This document shows positions 1-7,423 of a DNA stretch of 9,823 bases, piece after piece; positions within the stretch are counted from its first letter, which is position 1; the number at the start of each line of letters is the position of its first letter. The notes below the pieces were generated by a model. It was not told the origin of the DNA. It ran no database searches and worked only from the letters and a program-made list of their open reading frames with translations. A program made the translations under genes and the position numbers. Origin of the DNA: QVMP01 sp047974325 (GTDB lineage Bacteria; Bacteroidota; Bacteroidia; Bacteroidales; Dysgonomonadaceae). Location: NCBI GenBank assembly GCA_047974325.1, contig JBKECE010000101.1:1-9823 (forward strand), written 5' to 3'.

Positions 1-770
1 AAGGTCGGGGTATGGCTTTTTCGGAAGTTCGTGAATACCAATACGGCGACGACATTCGCGACATTGATTGGAATGTGACCGCGCGCTACAACAAACCATA
101 CATCAAAGTTTTTGAAGAAGAACGCGAACTCACTGTTATGCTCATGATAGACGTGTCAGGCAGTCTCGATTTTGGTAGTACCGAAAATTATAAACGCAAC
201 ATCGTCACCGAGATAGCTGCAACACTGGCATTTTCAGCCATACAGAACAATGATAAGATAGGTGTTATATTTTTCTCCGACAGGATCGAAAAATTCATTC
301 CTCCCAAAAAAGGAAAAAAACACATCCTCTATATCATCCGCGAACTGATCGAATTTAAAGCAGAAAGCAACAAAACCGACATCGGGATGGCTCTCAAATA
401 CCTGACCAATGTCATAAAAAAACGATGCACCACATTCATCATATCCGATTTCATGGCTTCGCCCGACTTTGAGAAAGCAATGGTCATAGCCAACAAAAAG
501 CACGACTTGGTTGCTTTGCAGATCTATGATAGACTGGAAACGTTGTTGCCGGCAGTGGGTCTGATGAAAGTTATTGATGCCGAAACCGACAAAGAATTTT
601 GGATAGACTCATCATCGCGCAGCACGAGAGAAACCTATGAGCGTTATTTTGAGAAACAATTATATTATGCTCAATATTCTTTCACAAAAAGCAAAGTAGA
701 CAATGTGCTGATGAGCACCAGTGACGATTATGTAAAAGCGTTGCTAATGCTTTTCAAAAAAAGGAATTAG
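1..770 (+). CDS. DUF58 family protein (vWA-like), MoxR-associated, 5' end missing
   Basis: Partial gene. The reading frame is open to the window edge, and codons before the first ATG (position 12) read G-R-G, matching the conserved GRGxxFSEVREY entry of DUF58, so the true start lies upstream and roughly 40 residues are missing. Numbering from that internal Met, the hallmark stretch GDDIRDIDWNVTAR (13-26) is followed by KVFEEERE (32-39). A MIDAS-like DVSGS (47-51) sits at the start of a von Willebrand A-type fold. The C-terminal SDDYVKALLMLF is also typical. DUF58 proteins are usually encoded beside a MoxR AAA+ ATPase and are thought to be its cytoplasmic adaptor or substrate partner; the biochemical role is not established. 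No signal peptide or membrane segment is visible. It precedes the bat genes on the same strand by 87 bp, consistent with the usual moxR-DUF58-bat order. Family assignment is secure. Confidence 0.93.
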   Translation, partial: GRGMAFSEVREYQYGDDIRDIDWNVTARYNKPYIKVFEEERELTVMLMIDVSGSLDFGSTENYKRNIVTEIAATLAFSAIQNNDKIGVIFFSDRIEKFIPPKKGKKHILYIIRELIEFKAESNKTDIGMALKYLTNVIKKRCTTFIISDFMASPDFEKAMVIANKKHDLVALQIYDRLETLLPAVGLMKVIDAETDKEFWIDSSSRSTRETYERYFEKQLYYAQYSFTKSKVDNVLMSTSDDYVKALLMLFKKRN

Positions 771-840
771 TGGAATCAGTAAAGAATCATTTAAGTTATA
801 CAGAGAGAAATAAAACATTATGCTCCTCTGCTTATAAAAC

Positions 841-846
841 AAGGAG
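841..846 (+). promoter_or_regulatory. Shine-Dalgarno-like AAGGAG before the BatD-like gene
   Basis: AAGGAG lies 11 bases before the ATG at 858. It stands out because most neighbouring genes have no such motif, as is usual in Bacteroidota. The spacing is somewhat long. It supports the ATG at 858 as start, but in this phylum the motif may contribute little. Confidence 0.4.
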
Positions 847-857
847 AGATTAGGTCT

Positions 858-1982
858 ATGCTTAGAGATAAAAGAATTTTCATATTATTGCTTTCCGTTT
901 TTGTGTCCGGCTGTTTGTCGATCCATGCCCAAAAAACTTCGGTAAGTGCAACCATCAATCCAGCACGGATATTAATAGGAGAACAAGCAACCATCACACT
1001 CGAAATAAAAACGCCGAAAGGAAAAACCGTTTTTTTACCCGAATACAATTATACTGACACCCTGATCAAAGGTATTGAAGTTCTGGCTACATTGAAACCG
1101 GACACAGCCATTGCCAACAATGTGACGACAATCACACAGCGATATACGGTCACATCGTTCGACTCGGCACAATATACTATACCTTATATCCGTGTGATTG
1201 ACAACGAAGATACCATCAAATCGAACAGTTTGGAATTGAAGGTGACATCGCCCGTACTATCAGACTCCACATTGGCATATCTGAAAAAACTAGATGCCAA
1301 AGAAACAGATTCTATCGACTTTGATGCTTTGCAGATCAATGATATAAAAGATATACAGAGCCCACCTTTTGTTGCGCAAGATTATCTGAAAGAGTGGGTC
1401 CAAAGCAATCCGTTTCTTTTTGCTATTATCCTCACACTTATCTTATTGCTCATCGCAACACTCATTGTCCTGATCTTGTTTTTGCGCAAGAAGAAAAAAG
1501 GTTACTTCTTCAAACCTCAGATCATACTGCCTCCGCACGTCATTGCACTGAATGCGTTAGATAAAATAAAATCAGAACATCTGTGTGAACAAGGTAAAGA
1601 AAAAGAATATTACACGGAGTTGGCCGAAATTGTTCGCACCTACATAGACAAACGTTATCATATCAGAGCTTTGGAACAAACTTCAGACGAAACCATTGAA
1701 GCGGTGCACAACTATATAGAGGATGATCCGGTTCTGAACAATCTGCAACAAATACTCAAACTGTCCGATCTGGTGAAATTTGCAAAATACAGATCGACAC
1801 AGGACGAAAATGATTTGAGTCTGATGAATGCTTATTTCTTCATCAACCGGACAAAAGTAGAGATGGAACAGCCCGACATAAAAGAAAATGAAACCATCAA
1901 AACAGCACCAGAAAACGAGTCTCAACAGAAAATAACTGAAGAGGAGGACTCGGAGAACAAAAACAGTGATGAAGAAGCCTGA
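858..1982 (+). CDS. Small BatD-like membrane protein of the bat operon (exported beta domain, one TM, cytoplasmic helical domain)
   Basis: A 374-residue protein of unproven function. Residues 1-25 form a signal peptide with two possible ends: a lipobox-like V-S-G-C (Cys19) or a signal peptidase I site after SIHAQ. Residues 26-130 look like a beta-sandwich (alternating hydrophobic strands, GEQATITLEI), as in the repeats of BatD. A strong membrane segment spans about 186-209 and is followed by RKKKK, placing the C-terminus in the cytoplasm. The helical domain at about 225-335 contains KEYYTELAEIVRTYIDKRY and LSDLVKFAKY, resembling the DUF4381-like tail found in BatD. The last 35 residues are acidic, Glu/Asn-rich and probably disordered. 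It sits between DUF58 and batA, 16 bp before the latter. A role as a membrane adaptor linking the cytoplasmic MoxR/DUF58 pair to the periplasmic vWA proteins is inference. Homology to the BatD tail is my reading by eye. Confidence 0.85.
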   Translation: MLRDKRIFILLLSVFVSGCLSIHAQKTSVSATINPARILIGEQATITLEIKTPKGKTVFLPEYNYTDTLIKGIEVLATLKPDTAIANNVTTITQRYTVTSFDSAQYTIPYIRVIDNEDTIKSNSLELKVTSPVLSDSTLAYLKKLDAKETDSIDFDALQINDIKDIQSPPFVAQDYLKEWVQSNPFLFAIILTLILLLIATLIVLILFLRKKKKGYFFKPQIILPPHVIALNALDKIKSEHLCEQGKEKEYYTELAEIVRTYIDKRYHIRALEQTSDETIEAVHNYIEDDPVLNNLQQILKLSDLVKFAKYRSTQDENDLSLMNAYFFINRTKVEMEQPDIKENETIKTAPENESQQKITEEEDSENKNSDEEA

Positions 1983-1998
1983 AAAAATTTAAATTAAG

Positions 1999-2976
1999 AT
2001 GGAATTTGCTAATCCTAAATATTTGTACTTATTGCTTTTGCTTATACCTCTGATCGCATGGTATATAGTGAAGATCAGCCGTATGCAGGCAAATTTTAAA
2101 TTGTCGTCCACCAATGCTTTTGAGAAAGTCTCCGCATCGTGGCGTGTCAAGATGAGGCATCTGCCATTTGTGCTGAGACTGATATCTATCGGTTTGATAA
2201 TTATAGTATTGGCGCGACCTCAATCAGTGAGTTCTTTCGAAAAATCGAAATCGCAAGGAATCGATATCGTAATAACATTGGATGTATCGGGCAGTATGTT
2301 GGCTCAGGACTTCGATCCCAACCGTCTGGTTGCAGCAAAAGATGTTGCAGCCGAATTTATTGCCGCGCGCGAAAACGATAAAATAGGATTAGTCGTATTC
2401 TCCGGAGAGAGTTTCACCCAGTGTCCTCTGACCACCGACCGCCGGGTTTTGCTGAATCTGCTACGCGAAGTCAACTTTGGCATGATCGAAGATGGAACAG
2501 CGATAGGACTAGGGTTGGCAAATGCAGTCAACAGGCTGAAAGACAGTCAATCGAAATCGAAAGTCGTCATTTTGCTCACGGACGGAACCAACAACAGAGG
2601 TCAGATTGCGCCACTCACGGCTGCTGAGGTAGCAAAAGAATACGGCATCAGAGTATACACAATTGGAGTAGGCACACGCGGCCTCGCCACTTTTCCCATA
2701 CCGGGAACCAATATGACAACCAAAGTGCCTGTCGACATAGATGAAAAAACATTGACAGAAATAGCTAAAATAACAGGCGGACAATATTTTAGAGCCACCG
2801 ACAACAATAGCCTCAAAAGCATATATGAGCAGATTGATTCAATGGAAAAATACCTGATCAGCGTTAGTCAGGTGACACGCCGCAAAGAACTCTTTTTCCC
2901 ATTTGCCCTTCTGGCTCTGGGGCTCATCGTATCTGAACTGATATTGCGCCGGACTGTATTTAGAACAATTCCGTAA
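1999..2976 (+). CDS. batA: BatA, membrane-anchored vWA-domain protein
   Basis: A 325-residue protein of typical BatA length. The N-terminus FANPKYLYLLLL is the usual BatA/BatB N-terminal membrane segment (about 8-25). A basic loop and a second segment (about 57-72, ending LARPQ) follow. The vWA domain spans about 88-285 with a complete MIDAS metal site: DVSGS (95-99), Thr166 in EDGTAIG, and Asp195 in LLTDGTNN. A third membrane segment (about 298-315) closes the protein. By the positive-inside rule the 26-56 loop is cytoplasmic and the vWA domain periplasmic. In Bacteroides fragilis the batABCDE genes were linked to aerotolerance; the molecular role is unresolved, and vWA domains generally mediate metal-dependent protein contacts. 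The BatB gene follows by 20 bp. BatA rather than BatB is assigned from gene order, DVSGS, and the shorter C-terminus. Confidence 0.92.
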   Translation: MEFANPKYLYLLLLLIPLIAWYIVKISRMQANFKLSSTNAFEKVSASWRVKMRHLPFVLRLISIGLIIIVLARPQSVSSFEKSKSQGIDIVITLDVSGSMLAQDFDPNRLVAAKDVAAEFIAARENDKIGLVVFSGESFTQCPLTTDRRVLLNLLREVNFGMIEDGTAIGLGLANAVNRLKDSQSKSKVVILLTDGTNNRGQIAPLTAAEVAKEYGIRVYTIGVGTRGLATFPIPGTNMTTKVPVDIDEKTLTEIAKITGGQYFRATDNNSLKSIYEQIDSMEKYLISVSQVTRRKELFFPFALLALGLIVSELILRRTVFRTIP

Positions 2977-2996
2977 CAGAAAAAACAAGATGTGAC

Positions 2997-4019
2997 ATGT
3001 TTCAATTTGCACAACCCATATACCTGCTCTTATTACTAATATTACCTGTTTTAGTAATTATATTCATATTTCTCAACATCAGAAAAAAGAAAGATGTGGA
3101 GAAACTCGGCAATCTGAAAACAATGAAAAGCCTGATGAGCGAACTATCACTGAAACGTTCTTACCTGAAGTTTTGGATCACATTTGCCATCATAACTCTC
3201 GCGATCTTGATGATTGCCCGTCCTCAGTTCGGCTCAAAAGTTGAGAAAATCGAAAAGTCAGGAATCGAATTAGTTATCGCCATAGACGTTTCCAACTCAA
3301 TGATGGCGCGTGACGTTGACCCCAATCGTCTGGCTAAAGCCAAGCAAATAATGAACCGGATCATCAGCGAACGCAAAAACGACAAAGTTGCAATCGTTGT
3401 GTTTGCCGGCGAAGCATTCGTACAGATGCCGATGACCACCGATTCGCAATCGGCAAAACTGTTTCTCGACAACATAGATCCATCATTAGTTCCTGTTCAG
3501 GGCACAGCCATAGGCTCGGCTCTCGAACTGTCCATGAGATGTTTTTCAAATGATACGGATGCCGATAAATCTATCGTACTGATCACAGATGGAGAAAATC
3601 ATGAAGGCAATGGTGTTGAACTGGCAGCTCAGGCCGCATCTCAAGGAATCCAAGTGAATGTAATTGGAGTTGGATCAGCTGCTGGAGCTGGAGTACCCGA
3701 TTCTGACAACAGTAACGAGTATAAAAAAGACAGTAACGGCAACCCTGTGGTATCGAAGCTAAACGAACAAATGTGTCGCGAAATAGCTCAATCGGGCAAG
3801 GGTCTTTATGTGTTAGCCGATAATTCTAATAATGCATTGAAAAGTTTGCAATCAGAGTTAGAAAAACTGCAAAAGAAAAAAATAGACGGAACCACATATT
3901 CCGAATATGACGAAAAATATTATATTCTGGCTTGGATCGTGCTCGCACTACTCATCGTTGAAGTGTGCGTGTTTGACAAAAAGAACAGAATTTTCAGAAA
4001 CGTAAGACTCTTTAAATGA
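2997..4019 (+). CDS. batB: BatB, membrane-anchored vWA-domain protein
   Basis: A 340-residue paralogue of BatA with the same plan: membrane segment about 7-27 followed by RKKKD, second segment about 58-74 ending IARPQ, a vWA domain about 90-290, and a third segment about 308-325 followed by a basic tail. The MIDAS residues are present: DVSNS (97-101), Thr170 in VQGTAIG, and Asp198 in ITDGENHEG. The strand-helix pattern matches BatA closely (for example DPNRL, VVFxGExF, TTD). A hydrophilic Asp/Asn/Ser-rich insertion at about 230-252 is absent from BatA. The charge pattern puts the vWA domain in the periplasm. BatA and BatB are commonly encoded together and may form a mixed assembly, which is inference here. 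The stop codon overlaps the batC start as ATGA (4016-4019), suggesting translational coupling. An ATG-TGA start-stop pair lies just before its own start. Confidence 0.92.
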   Translation: MFQFAQPIYLLLLLILPVLVIIFIFLNIRKKKDVEKLGNLKTMKSLMSELSLKRSYLKFWITFAIITLAILMIARPQFGSKVEKIEKSGIELVIAIDVSNSMMARDVDPNRLAKAKQIMNRIISERKNDKVAIVVFAGEAFVQMPMTTDSQSAKLFLDNIDPSLVPVQGTAIGSALELSMRCFSNDTDADKSIVLITDGENHEGNGVELAAQAASQGIQVNVIGVGSAAGAGVPDSDNSNEYKKDSNGNPVVSKLNEQMCREIAQSGKGLYVLADNSNNALKSLQSELEKLQKKKIDGTTYSEYDEKYYILAWIVLALLIVEVCVFDKKNRIFRNVRLFK

Positions 4020-4747
4020 TCAGACCATCAATGAAAAGAAGCAACCTCATCATATTGTTTTTAGTCTGCACGTTGAGCGCATTTTCACAAAAAGCCGTGC
4101 GAGACTCTTTGCGTGCAGGAAATCTGGCATACAAAAACCAAATGTATAATGCAGCGGAAAGTAAATATAAATCGGCTATCATGCTCAATCCGGCCGAAGT
4201 TATGGCTATCTACAATCTTGGCAATACATATTACAGACAAAACAAATGGGATGAATCCATTGCTCAATATGAACAATATCTCTCCGTGGAAAAGAATGAC
4301 GCGAAAGGGAAAAGTGCAGCCTACCACAACATGGGAAATGCGCTGCTCAGAAAAAAAGAATTGGAAAAAGCCGGCGAAGCCTATAAAAATGCTTTGCGCA
4401 ACAATCCCGGTGATAATGAAACCCGCTACAATCTGGCCGTAGTGCAAAAGATGCTGGACGATCAAAATAAAAAAAACAAGGATAAGGACAAAGACAAGGA
4501 CAAAAATAAAGACAAAAAAGATAAGAATAAAGATAAAAACGACCAGAATCAAAATCAGAATCAAGATCCGAAACAAAACCAAAATCAACAGCAACCCAAC
4601 CAGCAAATGTCGTCTGACAATATCGAACAAATATTGAAAGCAATGGAGCAGGAAGAAAAAGCAACTCAGGCACGCGTAAAACAGGCTAAAGCTGGCGCTC
4701 AAAAAGCAAAGAATGCCGAAAACAAAAGACAAAATAAAGATTGGTAA
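4016..4747 (+). CDS. batC: BatC, periplasmic TPR protein with Lys/Asp and Asn/Gln low-complexity linker
   Basis: A 243-residue protein. An N-terminal signal peptide ends near SAFSQ (21-25), so the protein is probably exported. About three tetratricopeptide repeats follow (roughly 30-60, 64-97, 101-134), with IYNLGNTYYRQNKWDESIAQYE as the clearest, except that I split it here only for reading. Residues 151-197 are a low-complexity linker, first Lys/Asp/Asn and then Asn/Gln. The C-terminal IEQILKAMEQEEKATQARV resembles the conserved end of BatC proteins. TPR domains bind protein partners; a scaffold role for the BatA/BatB complex is plausible but inferred. The start used here overlaps the batB stop (ATGA); an alternative ATG at 4031 (Met6) gives a tidier signal peptide and cannot be excluded. 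BatD begins a few bases after the stop. Confidence 0.88.
   Translation: MIRPSMKRSNLIILFLVCTLSAFSQKAVRDSLRAGNLAYKNQMYNAAESKYKSAIMLNPAEVMAIYNLGNTYYRQNKWDESIAQYEQYLSVEKNDAKGKSAAYHNMGNALLRKKELEKAGEAYKNALRNNPGDNETRYNLAVVQKMLDDQNKKNKDKDKDKDKNKDKKDKNKDKNDQNQNQNQDPKQNQNQQQPNQQMSSDNIEQILKAMEQEEKATQARVKQAKAGAQKAKNAENKRQNKDW
4466..4606 (+). repeat. Low-complexity coding tract in batC: Lys/Asp-rich then Asn/Gln-rich
   Basis: Bases 4466-4543 encode an irregular Lys-Asp/Lys-Asn alternation (residues 151-176) and 4544-4606 an Asn-Gln rich block (177-197). The unit is roughly 6 bp, but codons are mixed (AAA and AAG, GAC and GAT, CAA and CAG). This argues that the amino acid pattern has been kept while the DNA drifted, rather than fresh replication slippage. 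The tract probably forms a flexible charged linker between the TPR domain and the conserved C-terminal helix. Confidence 0.85.
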
Positions 4748-4754
4748 GAGAGGA
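4747..4754 (+). promoter_or_regulatory. AGAGAGGA, possible ribosome binding site that bears on the batD start
   Basis: AGAGAGGA begins on the last base of the batC stop codon. It is 6 bases before an in-frame GTG at 4761 and 18 bases before the ATG at 4773. It would favour the GTG start if Shine-Dalgarno pairing mattered. Most genes here lack such motifs, so it is only a hint. Confidence 0.35.
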
Positions 4755-4772
4755 TATAAGGTGAAAGCTACT

Positions 4773-6587
4773 ATGCGAAGATTTTTTTTAACACTATCAA
4801 TATTATTTCTTTGCCTGGAATATAGTTCCGCACAAAGTTTCAGGCTGACCGTTCCCAATACGGTCATTACGGGCGAAAAATTCAAAATAGTCTATACTCT
4901 CCAGAACGCCGAAGGAGAAGGTATCAGAGACCCTTATATTACAGATGGCATCAGAATAATCAGTGGCCCTAATGTATCCATGTTTAGCAGTTCGACATCT
5001 GTCAATGGAAGGCAATCCAGTTCAATGACAGAATCATTCACTTATATCGGCATCGCCGAAAAAGAAGGAACATTCAACATACCCGGCACAACAATCGTTG
5101 TAAACGGAAAAACAATCAGGTCAAACTCTGCCATAGTTAAAGTTTTGCCCCCCAACAAAGGAAGCAGCGCCCAAAGCTACAACGACCCCACGAGTCATTT
5201 AGACAGAGTGGGCAGCGACAACACATTCGTCAGAGCCGTGGTGTCTAAATCCAGAATATATGAACAAGAAGCTTTCGTGGTCTCATTCAAGGCATATTCC
5301 ACATATCAGATGGCACAAGTGAAGAACATGGAATTTCCGGAGTTTGAGGGTTTCATATCCGAAGATCTGTTCATGGCATCAACATTGCAAAATGCACAAG
5401 AGAGGTACAACGGAAAAACATATTATACCGCTGAGCTTAAGAAAATAGTGTTATTTCCGCAACGTTCAGGAAAAATAACCATCCCTTCCGGAAAAGCCGA
5501 CATTGTGGTCGTGGTACGTTCCGGCAGGCAGGTGCAGACGCCCTTTGGTGCACAGAATCTCTTGACCTATTCGGAACAATCGGTCATGACAACACCTCTC
5601 ACCATCAACATCGAATCACTTCCAACAGACAAACCGAAAGATTTTGCCAATGCCGTAGGTTCATTTTCAGCACAAGCCAACATATCGGCAACTAATATTA
5701 AAGCGAACGATGGTGTCACTATCACTCTTAATATCAACGGAAACGGCAATCTGAAATTAATAAAAACACCGGAAATTCAGTTTCCATCCGAATTTGAGGT
5801 CTATGATCCCAAAATAACAAACAACGTGCAACCCACAGGTGCGGGCGGAGGTCTGTCCGGCAACAAGAAGATTGAATATTACTTCATTCCGCGCAGCGAA
5901 GGCAAATATGAAATACCGGCTACGACTTTCTCATACTTCAACCCATCGACCGGAAAATACAGTCAATTACAAATACCGGCATATACGCTCAATGTAGCCA
6001 AAGATCCTAATGGTGGAAAGAATAATTCGGCAACCAGCTATAATCAGAACAAAGAAAAGATCACTGATATTTGTGACATCAAATCGGGCGATTATACGTT
6101 CGTGAAAACAGAAGATTTCTTATTCGGTTCAGTTGGTTATTATCTGTGGTATATTATCCCTGCTTTGTTACTAGCAGGAAGCCTTGCATACTACCGCAAG
6201 CAACTGAAAGAAAACGCAGACATCGTGAAACTGAAAACTAAGAGAGCAAATAAAGTTGCCATCAAGCGATTGAAACTTGCCAAAACATATCTGGTTTCAA
6301 ATAACAAAGAAAAATTCTATGAAGAGATATTGCGTGCTACATGGGGCTATTTGAGCGACAAGCTCTCCATTCCGGTGACAAATCTGAACAGGGAGAATAT
6401 CGAACTCGAAATGGTTCGTTACGGGGCATCGCAAGAGTTGATAGATTCATTCATCTACATCTTGGACACCTGCGAGTTTGCACGTTATTCTCCGGTCGAA
6501 TCACACACTGTTATGGATCAGTTCTACAACAAAGCAGTAGACGCCATACAGACAATGGAAAGTTCTCTCAGAAAGCAAATGAATTAA
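4773..6587 (+). CDS. batD: BatD, large exported beta-domain protein with one TM and cytoplasmic helical tail
   Basis: A 604-residue protein counted from the ATG at 4773. An in-frame GTG at 4761 (4 residues longer) has better ribosome-site spacing; the far-upstream ATG at 4713 overlaps batC and would bury the signal peptide. Residues 1-21 are a signal peptide ending YSSAQ. The exported part (22-453) is beta-rich and matches the BatD/oxygen-tolerance family, with several Ig-like modules: about 23-126, 150-280 and 295-408, the last containing FIPRSEGKYEIPA. A membrane segment lies at about 454-474, followed by a basic cytoplasmic region. A helical domain at about 485-600 contains KFYEEILRATWGYLSDKL and LDTCEFARYSP. 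The tail resembles that of the 858-1982 product. BatD probably connects the periplasmic Bat proteins to the cytoplasm; no enzymatic motif is visible. BatE follows by 40 bp. Confidence 0.9.
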   Translation: MRRFFLTLSILFLCLEYSSAQSFRLTVPNTVITGEKFKIVYTLQNAEGEGIRDPYITDGIRIISGPNVSMFSSSTSVNGRQSSSMTESFTYIGIAEKEGTFNIPGTTIVVNGKTIRSNSAIVKVLPPNKGSSAQSYNDPTSHLDRVGSDNTFVRAVVSKSRIYEQEAFVVSFKAYSTYQMAQVKNMEFPEFEGFISEDLFMASTLQNAQERYNGKTYYTAELKKIVLFPQRSGKITIPSGKADIVVVVRSGRQVQTPFGAQNLLTYSEQSVMTTPLTINIESLPTDKPKDFANAVGSFSAQANISATNIKANDGVTITLNINGNGNLKLIKTPEIQFPSEFEVYDPKITNNVQPTGAGGGLSGNKKIEYYFIPRSEGKYEIPATTFSYFNPSTGKYSQLQIPAYTLNVAKDPNGGKNNSATSYNQNKEKITDICDIKSGDYTFVKTEDFLFGSVGYYLWYIIPALLLAGSLAYYRKQLKENADIVKLKTKRANKVAIKRLKLAKTYLVSNNKEKFYEEILRATWGYLSDKLSIPVTNLNRENIELEMVRYGASQELIDSFIYILDTCEFARYSPVESHTVMDQFYNKAVDAIQTMESSLRKQMN

Positions 6588-6627
6588 GTTTTTTCTTCAC
6601 AAAAAGAACGAAATATACGAGACTGAT

Positions 6628-7389
6628 ATGAAAAAATATATATTGATATTGTTTGTTACATTGTTCTCCGCCTCTCATTCTGTCGCAGAGAATATTAACC
6701 AACAAGTAGAAAAATCTTATCATGACAGGGATTTTTCCACAGTGATTACACTGCTGGAAAATGAAGCAAAAAAGCAAAAAGAAAGCGGAAAAGAATCATT
6801 CCAGCTATATTACAATCTGGGTAATGCTTACTTCCGAAGCAACAATCTGGCAAAGGCAATCCTCAACTATGAAAGAGCCTTGTTGATCAAACCCAACGAC
6901 AAGGAAACAAAAATAAATATAGAATTTACACAGAGCAAGATAGAAGACAAATTTGCAGAAAAAGACACTTTTATCCTAACAATTGTAGCCAATGCCATTG
7001 AGAATCTGGGCAGCACAAATATGTGGGCTACAATTTCCATCATCCTGTTTTTGATATTGGTGGCATCTCTCGCCATATTTTTCTTCACAAAACAAATTGT
7101 ACTGAAAAAAGGAATGTTCTATCTGGGAATAGTATGCTTCGCATTGCTCATATTATCGAATATCTTTGCATTCAGACAAAAATCGAAAATAGAAAACAGG
7201 AATGCCGCCATTGTCATGGCTAGCCCTGTTCCCGCATACAACTCTCCGAATATTTCCGATAAAGCTGTTTTCACATTACATTCGGGTTCAAAGGTGACCA
7301 TCAAAAAAGAGGATGGCGATTGGGTGCAAATAGAGATTGTCAGTGGAGAAAAAGGTTGGATAGAACGAAGCAAGATAGAAATAATCTGA
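6628..7389 (+). CDS. batE: BatE, TPR protein with two TM segments and C-terminal SH3-like domain
   Basis: A 253-residue protein. Residues 1-20 are a signal peptide ending HSVA. TPR repeats cover about 25-105, with YYNLGNAYFRSNNLAKAIL as the clear unit. Two membrane segments follow (about 133-153 and 163-182), separated by a short Lys-containing loop that should be cytoplasmic, so both ends face the periplasm. The C-terminal 190-253 region looks like a bacterial SH3 (SH3b) domain: VPAYNSPN, GSKVTIKKEDGDWVQIEI and GEKGWIERSKI. SH3b domains often bind cell-wall peptides or proteins; binding here is inferred. This is the usual BatE architecture and position. The start has no Shine-Dalgarno motif. 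A PAP2 gene follows after 34 bp with no terminator between them. Confidence 0.9.
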   Translation: MKKYILILFVTLFSASHSVAENINQQVEKSYHDRDFSTVITLLENEAKKQKESGKESFQLYYNLGNAYFRSNNLAKAILNYERALLIKPNDKETKINIEFTQSKIEDKFAEKDTFILTIVANAIENLGSTNMWATISIILFLILVASLAIFFFTKQIVLKKGMFYLGIVCFALLILSNIFAFRQKSKIENRNAAIVMASPVPAYNSPNISDKAVFTLHSGSKVTIKKEDGDWVQIEIVSGEKGWIERSKIEII

Positions 7390-7423
7390 TCAGGAAAACA
7401 AAAATACTATTCAGAACAACAAG

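Noticed and set aside
771..857. Possible promoter or terminator between DUF58 and the BatD-like gene
   Set aside because: No TAnnTTTG element, no convincing hairpin with T-run; best read as an in-operon spacer.
2139..2822. Several open frames of 60-90 codons overlapping batA on both strands
   Set aside because: All lie inside a well-supported vWA gene, have no recognisable domains, and have skewed compositions typical of shadow frames.
4085..4885. Long (266-codon) open frame on the - strand across batC
   Set aside because: It is the antisense shadow of batC and its low-complexity tract; the product is an implausible Phe/Ile/Leu/Val string and the + strand has clear TPR and signal-peptide features.
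6588..6627. T-rich stretch after batD as a terminator
   Set aside because: GTTTTTTCTTC has no stem before it, and batE follows immediately.
6341..6631. A 96-codon + strand open frame at the end of batD running to the batE start
   Set aside because: It overlaps the conserved cytoplasmic tail of BatD in another frame and shows no domain or ribosome site.
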